From positions 38,186,310-38,250,309 of the forward strand of contig NC_065544.1 in the NCBI RefSeq assembly GCF_932294415.1: a DNA stretch of 64,000 nucleotides, given 5' to 3'. The DNA is from Quercus robur. Taxonomy: Eukaryota > Streptophyta > Magnoliopsida > Fagales > Fagaceae. Of the stretch, positions 57,672-64,000 are shown in pieces. The translations under genes were made by a program, and so were the position numbers. Within the stretch, counting starts at the first letter, position 1. Every line of letters begins with the position of its first letter. The notes beneath the pieces are model-generated. The model had not been told where the DNA came from. It did no database searches and saw nothing but the letters and a program-made list of their open reading frames with translations.

Positions 57672-58177
57672 TATTAAAAGTGCACTTAACATCCCACAAT
57701 AGAGGTGCATAACCCAAGCCACAAAGGTAACCAGTGGTGCAGTAGCTACTGATGAGAGATAGCCAAGCCACAGGGGTAGCAGGCAGTGCAGTAGTTGCTG
57801 ATGATAGGTGCGCTGGTCAAGCCACGAAGGCAGTATTTGTTGATAAGGGATTCATTGCCCAGAGCACAAGGTTTACATCAAATGGCTTGATGAGCATAGA
57901 AGTGTCAAAAATGCTTGAAGCCATGCTAGATCACGAGTTCTTCATCCATTAACGTTGAAGGAGTTAGTTCCGCAAATCCAGGAGTCTATTGCTCTTGGAT
58001 TGCCACGTGTACAGATTCAAGTAACAGAATTTGGCGCCAAATATAGGGTGGTTATATTTTTCTGTGTATATAAAAACAGAGTACCAGTTATGTATTATTC
58101 ATTCATTCCATTTCTTGTAATTTTCTTCTCCATCAATGAGATTCTCTCAATTCTATTTAGATTCTCTAGTTTTTTCA
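57672..58177 (+). repeat. 3' LTR of the copia element, fused to UGT-D
   Basis: 506 bp. Compared with the 5' LTR it has lost about three bases at its start and five near 57760. Its last bases AGTTTTTTCA are followed by TGTGGAATAGCTTC and then UGT codons. Confidence 0.88.
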
Positions 58178-58183
58178 TGTGTG

Positions 58184-59484
58184 GAATAGCTTCTCTACTC
58201 CTAGGAACATGCCTTCATTCTCCAAAACTCGTAGCATCAACATTGATATCCAAATCGTTAATTTTCCAGCTGTAGAGGCTGGTCTGCTCGAAGGATGTGA
58301 GAATATTGACTCAATAGTGGATTCCCAAGGAATGGTTCATAATTTTTTCAAAGCCACTAAGATGCTCCAACGACCACTCGAGCAACTACTACAAGATTTC
58401 CAACCTAGTTGCCTTGTTGCCGACATGTTCTTTCCATGGTCAACTGATATTGCTGCTAAATTTGGTATTCCAAGGCTTGTTTTCCATGGGATCAAGTTTT
58501 TTTTTTTTTTTTTTTTACCATAGTTCGAGACTATATGAACCTTACAAGAAAGTTTCATCTGATTCTGAACCTTTTGTCATTCTTAATTTTCCGGGGGAGA
58601 TAAAGTTGACAAGGATGCAACTTCATGACTTCATTAAGCATGAAGTTGAGACGGACTTTTCCAAGTGGTTGAAAGAAGTTATGGAATCAGATTTGAGAAA
58701 CGATGGGGTGGTTGTTAATAGCTTCTATGAACTTGAGCCGGCTTATGCAGAGCATTACAAGAAGGTTATGGCATATAGGTCCAGTTTCACTATGCAACAA
58801 GGATGCTGAAGATAAAGCTAAGACGGGAAAGGAAGCCTCCATTGATGAACATGAATGTTTGAAGTGGCTTGGTACAAAGAAACCCAATTCTATCATTTAC
58901 ATATGTTTTGGCAGTATAGCAAACTTTAGTGATTCTCAGCTCATGGAGATTGCAATGGGTCTTGAGGCTTCTGAACAACAATTCATTTGGGTTGTGAAGA
59001 AAGGAAAAAATGAAAAAGAAGAGGAAGATTGGTTGCCTAAAGGATTTGAGAAAAGAATGAAGGCAAGGGACTAATTCTAAGAGGTTGGGTACCCCAAGTG
59101 TTGATTCTTGACCATGAAGCAGTTGGAGGATTTGTGACTCATTGTGGGTGGAATTCAACCTTGGAAGGAGTGACTACAGGGGTGCCCATGGTCACATGGC
59201 CTTTGAGTGCAGAGCAATTGTACAATGAGAAGTTAGTAACTCAGGTTCTGAAAATTGGGGTTGATGTTGGTGTTTGACAATGGATAAGAGTGGTGGGAGA
59301 TAGTATCAAGAGGGATGCAATTGAGAGGGCAGTGAAGTGAATTATGGTGGGTGAAGAAATAGAGGAAATGAGAGGCAGAGCCATGGTACTTAAGGAGATG
59401 GCAAAGAGAGCTGTTGAAGAAGTGGAATCATCTTACTCTGATTTGAATGCTTTAATTGAAGAATTAAGGTCACATTGTCCTTGA
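58184..59484 (+). pseudogene. UGT-D: 5'-truncated UGT73-like pseudogene
   Basis: UGT homology begins at about TPRNMPSFSKTR (58194). Roughly the first 43 residues, including the catalytic His, are gone and replaced by the copia 3' LTR. Lesions in order: a T-run at about 58497-58515 that shifts frame; a 14-base deletion near 58768 between ATGG-like repeats; a one-base deletion near 59057; and in-frame TGA stops at 59275-59277 and 59338-59340. The Asp of VADMFF and a recognisable PSPG box remain. The end ...EELRSHCP matches UGT-A, and the body is closest to UGT-B. It cannot make an active enzyme. Confidence 0.92.
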
Positions 59485-59836
59485 TCTTATTTGACACAAG
59501 AAATTTCCAATATGGTTCTTTCATCCTTAAAAAAAATAAATAAATAAAAATAATAAAAATTTATCACTGTTGCTTAGTGTGTGTGAGTTTTTTTCGCTTA
59601 ATTTTTCTTCAGAAATTATAGGATGTATTCATAAGAAATTGGAAATACGTGGCCACTTACATACTAATCAGAAATATGTGTCCATATACTTACCTACTAG
59701 AGGTTACAATATTATAAGTTGCATTACATGGGATTACACAAATTTTAACTAAATTTTACTTAAAAAGTCAATTTTTCCATTTATAACGTAGTCCTCCTTT
59801 TTTTTTTTTTTTTTTTCACTATTGTTTTTAAATAAA
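59485..59836 (+). other. UGT-D 3' flank
   Basis: Cluster-type 3' block: TTTCATCCTTAAAAAAAATAAA, TTGCTTAGTGTGTGTGAG, TTGCATTACATGGGATTACAC. Ends in a T-run (59797-59816) just before the Mutator-like element. No gene. Confidence 0.65.
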
Positions 59837-61197
59837 GGAAATTACAATAAAGTCACCTATGATTTGACCCGTTTTCATTATACCTATACGTGATTTAAAA
59901 CTTAACACTTTGCCCACCTGTATTTAACTTTATTGGTCTCTATTACCCACCTTTGGCTTTTTTGTTAAAAAAACAACTTTTACCACCAAAACATAACATA
60001 ACACGAATAAAAAATTTTAGGGTTTGAATTTTTTGAAAATGCTTGGGTTATGGGGTTTTGAAAGTAAAAAACCAAAAAGAAAGAGATTAGAAATAATCAT
60101 AATTTTTTAAAGCAAATTTAACAAACTGAACCAAGATACCCAAATGCACACCATCCCTTCCCCCAAAGAAAAAGAAAAACCACCTTGGCCTTTTGAACAG
60201 CACGACCTTTGTTCTGGTCTTTCATGCCAATAGTAGATGTCAAAACTTTTGTCCAATTCCGTAAACAAAAATCATTAAAATTTCTATCACTATTATCATG
60301 TACATGGAATGGTTATTAGCATTGGGACAATGGGATTCTTACTCTTCTCAGTAGCCAGTCCATTGTTCTTTAAAATCTCAGAGATTGTGACAACTGTAGT
60401 GATTACTGTAATGAAATAAAATATGTGAAGAATTTTAGTAAGTATGATAATTCTTAAACCAAAAAAGAACATATAAAATAGTAATAGATGGCAAGAAAAA
60501 GCGCTGAATTAGAAAGTATAAAAAGTTGCGTAATGTGAATTATAAAAGCTCCACGTATTATTACCCTATCCTTGGTTTTGCTGTGAAGCAAACACAAAGA
60601 AAAGAGAACCTATAGTGTTATTATTCTGGAAAACTAAACTCCCATGAGAATTCCAAATTCCCATCAATCATTGGAAGCCAACTCTTGTGAGGAAAAAAAA
60701 AAAAAAAACCCCCTATTTTTTTCTTGTTTGGTTATAAAACAGAGGAAAATGCAATACAAAAAAAGAAAGTTCATAGAAAATGTACCCATTCCCAAAGCAG
60801 AAAGCTCGACCTCATCGTGCTGCTAAATGTATCTCTACAACAAAGAAAAAACAAAACTTTCTTGTTGTAAAATAAATAAAACACACAAGATTAGGGTTTT
60901 GTGCGGTGTGAATCATGAGGATTTGAAGCAGCTATTCCACGTTTCAAAATCGATTAGAGAAGATCTTTCAAAACCCCATAACCCAAGCTCTTTTAAAAAA
61001 TTCAAACCCTAACTTTTTGATTCGGGTTATGTTATGTTTTGTTGGTAATTTTTTTTTTTTTTTTTTTAACGAAAAAGCCAAAAGTGGGTAACAGAGACCA
61101 AACGGAACTTAACACAGATGGACAAAGTGTTAAGTTTTAAACCACGAGGTAAAGTGAAAACGGGCCAAATCACAAGTGAGTTTACTATAATTTTCCC
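59837..61197. mobile_element. Mutator-like TIR element (Pack-MULE candidate)
   Basis: About 1.36 kb with inverted repeats of roughly 200-220 bp (59837-60070 and about 60970-61197). The outer ends read GGAAATTACAATAAAGTCAC and, reversed, GGGAAAATTATAGTAAACTC; both continue with CGTTTTCA. TTTAAATA and TCTAAATA flank the ends (7/8 match), suggesting a degraded target duplication of 8-9 bp. Long TIRs with a non-transposase interior fit a non-autonomous MULE. The interior holds Alba-like exons on the minus strand. No transposase. Confidence 0.72.
60183..60405 (-). pseudogene. Captured Alba-family gene fragment (two exons and an intron)
   Basis: The minus strand encodes TTVVTISEILKNNGLATEK at 60343-60405, directly after an acceptor-like TTTCATTACAG. 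It is interrupted by a 97-base intron with GTAAG...AAAAG borders (60246-60342). It resumes as TSTIGMKDQNKGRAVQKAK at about 60185-60240. Joined across the intron the two pieces stay in frame. These phrases match what I know of plant Alba DNA/RNA-binding proteins (VVTVAEILKNNGLA and TSTV.MKD..GR.VQKAK). Beyond AKV the frame no longer matches. An acceptor-like GCTTCACAG near 60580 may mark a further upstream exon. The retained intron argues for capture at the DNA level. Confidence 0.72.
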
Positions 61198-61526
61198 TTC
61201 TAAATATTAGTTATTTACCAAAAGAAATCACCCAACCACCAATCAAACCTACAAATCTAATACTCAAACTGCCGTGACCCAACCACCAATGATGCCCAAA
61301 CATGTATAACAACTCCATAACTCAAAATGAAACACCAGAGTCCACAACTTCCCTAATACTCACCGAAAAAACTGCAATAATTATCCTTTGGTCAAGTCCC
61401 ACCCCTCAATGCCTCCACCAATGGCAATAAACCAAGTTGTCTGCTTCCTCATTATCCACTTGATTTTAGATTTGAAAGTAAGAAGATGTGGAAGGAAAAG
61501 AAGCAGGGAGAGAAGACAAAGGTGGG

Positions 61527-61558
<32 letters not shown>

Positions 61559-61640
61559 ATAGAAGGAGGGAACGAATGGAGAAGAAAAGAAAAAGAAAAA
61601 GAAATGTGAATGCCAGTAAGCATTTGACACTGAATGACTG
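61198..61640. other. Duplicated distal block upstream of UGT-E
   Basis: A copy of the block at 31980-32290 and at 63770-64000 (ATCACCCAACCACC, CCCAAACATGTATAACA, TCAAGTCCCACCCCTCAATG, CCAAGTTGTCTGCTTCCTC). It ends in an A-run (61528-61554). No protein of interest. Confidence 0.6.
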
Positions 61641-61861
61641 TAATAATTGCCTAGCCTAATACGCACAACAACTTGTGGACACTGAAATGAGAGCGGTGCA
61701 TTTAACAGCACAAAGAAGTATATTCCAAAGTATTCCGGACCCCTGTGGGCTACTATAATGTACTATGTCTATATATGTTCATGTCCAACAAATTTCTCAT
61801 ACCAACACTGCAAAATATAGCCTAGCCTAATAACCTCTCTATTCCGCTTGTTCCAGGTGTT
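61641..61861 (+). promoter_or_regulatory. UGT-E promoter and 5' leader
   Basis: This contains the full cluster promoter order: ACAACTTGTGGACACTG, ATTCCAAAGTATTCC, TGTGGGCTACTATAATG, CTATATATG at about 61769 (TATA candidate, ~90 bases before the ATG), GTCCAACAAATTTCTCATA, AAAATATAGCCTAGCCTAATA, and CTCTATTCCGCTTGTTCC. It serves as the undisturbed reference for the other copies. Confidence 0.65.
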
Positions 61862-63271
61862 ATGGGTAGCAAAAGTCGTCAGCTTCACATATTCTTCTTC
61901 CCTTTGATGGCCCATGGCCACCTGATACCAACGATGGACATGGCCAAGCTATTCGCAGAGCGAGGTGTGAAGGCAACGATTGTCACTACTCCTCGCAACG
62001 TGCCTATATTCTCCAAAACTCGCGGCACCAACGTTGATATCCAGATCATCAAGTTCCCGGCTGTAGAGGCTGGCCTGCCTGAAGGATGTGAGAATGTTGA
62101 CTCAGTGACTTCCAAAGATATGTCTGACAAATTTATCAAAGCCACTAAAATGCTCCAACAACCACTTGAGCAACTACTAGAAGAGTACCAACCTGGTTGC
62201 CTTGTTGCCGACATGTTCTTTCCATGGGCAACTGATGTTGCAGCTAATTTTGGTATTCCTAGGCTTGTTTTCTCGGTAACCAGTTTTTTTTCCGTGTCTT
62301 CACAACATAGTTTGCAACAATATGAACCCCACAAGAAAGTTTTCTCTGATTCTGAACCTTTTGTCATTCCTAGCTTTCCAGGAGAGATAAAGTTGACAAG
62401 GATGCAACTTCCTGATTTCTATCTGCAAGAAGCTGAAACAGACTTTTACAAGTTGTTGAAAGAAGCTATGGAGTCAGAGTTTACAAGCTATGGGGTGGTT
62501 GTTAACAGCTTCTATGAGCTTGAGCCGGCTTATGCAGATCATTACAGGAAAGTTTTGGGAATAAAGGCATGGCATATAGGTCCAGTTTCACTATGCAACA
62601 AGGATGCTGAAGATAAAGCCCAAAGGGGAAAGGAAGCTTCCATTGATGAACATGAATGTTTAAAGTGGCTTAGTACAAAGAAACTCAATTCGGTTATTTA
62701 TATTTGTTTGGGGAGTATGCCAAATTTTAGTGATTCTCAGCTTTTCGAACTTGCAATGGGTCTTGAGGCTTCAGAACAACAATTCATTTGGGTTGTGAGG
62801 AAAGGCAAAAATGAGAAAGAAGAGGAAGATTGGCTACCTAAAGGATTTGAGGAAAGAATGGAAGGTAAAGGATTAATTATAAGAGGTTGGGCACCCCAAG
62901 TTTTGATCCTTGATCATGAAGCAGTTGGAGGATTTGTTACTCATTGTGGGTGGAACTCGACCTTGGAAGGAGTGGCTTCAGGGGTGCCTATGGTCACATG
63001 GCCTATGGCTTCTGAGCAGTTTTACAATGAGAAGTTGATAACTCAAGTACTGAAAATTGGAATTAGTGTTGGTGCTCAACAATGGACTAGAGTGGTGGAT
63101 GGTATCAAGAGGGAAGCAATAGAAAGGGCAATGAGGCAAATTTTGGTGGGTGAAGAAGCGGCCAGAGCCAAGGCACTTGGAGAGATGGCAAGGAGGGCCG
63201 TTGAAGAAGGAGGATCATCATACTCTGATTTGAATGCATTAAGTGAAGCATTAAGGTTGCATTGCCCTTAA
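61862..63271 (+). CDS. UGT-E: UDP-glucosyltransferase, group D (UGT73-like)
   Basis: Intact single-exon gene of 469 residues, the usual length for plant family 1 UGTs. His20 in AHGHLIP and Asp117 in VADMFFPW form the predicted catalytic dyad. The PSPG donor box spans residues 343-386 (WAPQVL ... [11 protein letters not shown] ... ASEQ), with Gln last, as in glucosyltransferases. HIGPVSLCNKDAEDKAQRGK and SIDEHECLKWL are typical of the UGT73 group. The start at 61862 is the first Met after the conserved leader, and no earlier in-frame ATG is available. UGT-C is its closest relative. The gene has an apparently complete promoter. It likely glucosylates a phenolic or other small molecule in the cytosol; the acceptor cannot be read from the sequence. 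Confidence 0.95.
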   Translation: MGSKSRQLHIFFFPLMAHGHLIPTMDMAKLFAERGVKATIVTTPRNVPIFSKTRGTNVDIQIIKFPAVEAGLPEGCENVDSVTSKDMSDKFIKATKMLQQPLEQLLEEYQPGCLVADMFFPWATDVAANFGIPRLVFSVTSFFSVSSQHSLQQYEPHKKVFSDSEPFVIPSFPGEIKLTRMQLPDFYLQEAETDFYKLLKEAMESEFTSYGVVVNSFYELEPAYADHYRKVLGIKAWHIGPVSLCNKDAEDKAQRGKEASIDEHECLKWLSTKKLNSVIYICLGSMPNFSDSQLFELAMGLEASEQQFIWVVRKGKNEKEEEDWLPKGFEERMEGKGLIIRGWAPQVLILDHEAVGGFVTHCGWNSTLEGVASGVPMVTWPMASEQFYNEKLITQVLKIGISVGAQQWTRVVDGIKREAIERAMRQILVGEEAARAKALGEMARRAVEEGGSSYSDLNALSEALRLHCP

Positions 63272-63660
63272 TCTCTGGCGCTAAAAATTTCCAGTATGGC
63301 TCTTTAATCATTATATATATAAAAAAAGGATTTGTTATCCTTGCTGTATAGTGTGTAATATTTTTACTCGCTTAGTTGTTTTTCAATAACTGTAGGACAT
63401 TGTCCTAAGAATTTGTGATCGATAGTCCAATCAAAATTATAATTCTATAAGTTGTAGATAAGTGTTTAGTTGTTTACTATTTCTTAAATTTCAACTTTTA
63501 TAGCATTTTGCAAAGAATTAAGCCAGATATTTAGCTAAATTTAACCAAAAAAGTCACTCTTTCCTTTTTTGCCTAGTCCATTTCTTTCTTTTACAAGCAG
63601 TACTGGACTTTCTATGCTTTTTTTTACTACTTTATTTAAACATTGTTTATCTACTCTACG
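63272..63660 (+). other. UGT-E 3' flank
   Basis: Nearly the same as the UGT-C 3' flank: TCTCTGGCGCTAAAAATT, ATTATATATATAAAA, GGACATTGTCCTAAGAATTTG, TCAACTTTTATAGCATTTTGC. This supports a recent C/E duplication that included at least 350 bases downstream. Confidence 0.7.
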
Positions 63661-64000
63661 ATATTTAAAAAAAAAAAAAAATCGAAAATTTAGGATTTCA
63701 TTTGCAAGATCGACCACTCAATAGCCAAGATCTTACACAACTTTCCTAAAACTCACCAAAAATCTTCCATGATTCACTTTGGTCAAGTCCCACCCCTCAA
63801 TGCCTCCACCAATAAACCAAGTTGTCTGCTTCCTCATAATCCGCATGGCTTAGTTATTTACCATAAGAAATCACCCAACCACTACCAACCACCAATCAAA
63901 CCTTCAAATCTAATACTCAAACTGTTGTGACCCAACCACTAATGATGCCCAAACATGTATAACAATTAACAACAACTCCATCACACAAAATGAAACACCA
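63661..64000. other. Duplicated distal block at the right edge
   Basis: This repeats the pieces of 61198-61480 in a different order: first TCAAGTCCCACCCCTCAATGCC...GTCTGCTTCCTC, then TTAGTTATTTACCATAAGAAATCACCC...CCCAAACATGTATAAC. It suggests the beginning of another cluster unit beyond the window. Confidence 0.6.

Larger units (their letters stand above)
51572..58177 (+). mobile_element. Defective Ty1/copia retrotransposon
   Basis: 5' LTR 51572-52085, primer site TGGTATTAGAGC from 52086, gag, protease, integrase, reverse transcriptase, RNase H, purine tract GAGGGGGAG (about 57663-57671), and 3' LTR 57672-58177. A 932 bp solo LTR sits in its protease region. Flanking 5-mers are AAATG on the left and TGTGG on the right, so no target duplication survives. 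The right LTR abuts UGT-D coding sequence, while no UGT sequence lies to the left. Confidence 0.92.

Noticed and set aside
61388..61711. Overlapping Lys/Glu-rich and Phe-rich ORFs
   Set aside because: Both are products of the purine-rich tract and A-run at 61490-61600.

Overview
The window is nuclear DNA of a dicot plant. It holds intron-less group D (UGT73-type) glycosyltransferase genes, plant-type Ty1/copia and Ty3/gypsy elements with tRNA-iMet primer sites, hAT, Harbinger-like and Mutator-like DNA transposons, tRNA-derived SINEs, and long AT-rich intergenic stretches. A woody host, possibly Fagaceae, is my guess from the style of the repeats; it is not proven by the sequence.

The only host protein-coding genes I recognise are a tandem UDP-glycosyltransferase (UGT) cluster. 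UGT-A (11285-12733, +), UGT-C (46049-47458, +) and UGT-E (61862-63271, +) are intact single-exon genes. UGT-B (27054-28484, -) has two single-base frameshifts. UGT-D (58184-59484, +) has lost its 5' end at a retrotransposon LTR and carries frameshifts and stops. A sixth copy is implied by a UGT-type 3' flank with no gene (2813-3020, resumed near 8704). The copies form two sets, C/E and A/B/D. Their promoter and 3'-flank sequences are duplicated with them, so the array grew by segmental duplication that included regulatory DNA.

Everything else is mostly mobile DNA, often nested. 1-2812: end of a minus-strand LTR element plus an inverted LTR fragment. 3148-8451: chromodomain-type Ty3/gypsy element inside a MITE. 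13625-21028: copia derivative with gag and an extra ORF but no pol. 22715-25034, 48660-51054 and 53644-54575: solo LTRs with target-site duplications. 29325-34400: a run of Harbinger-like MITEs and a SINE. 34571-44721: a decayed hAT element containing a SINE and a Helitron-like terminus. 51572-58177: a dead copia element carrying a solo LTR. 59837-61197: a Mutator-like TIR element that appears to carry two exons and an intron of an Alba-family gene.

The insertions have changed the UGT genes. The proximal promoter of UGT-C is replaced by inserted DNA, UGT-A has three copies of the promoter block upstream, and UGT-D is fused to an LTR. The strongest leads are the Alba-carrying Pack-MULE, the gag-plus-extra-ORF copia element, and the 12-base palindrome TCGATCGATCGA shared by three separate LTR-element loci. 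All comparisons were made by eye, without database searches.
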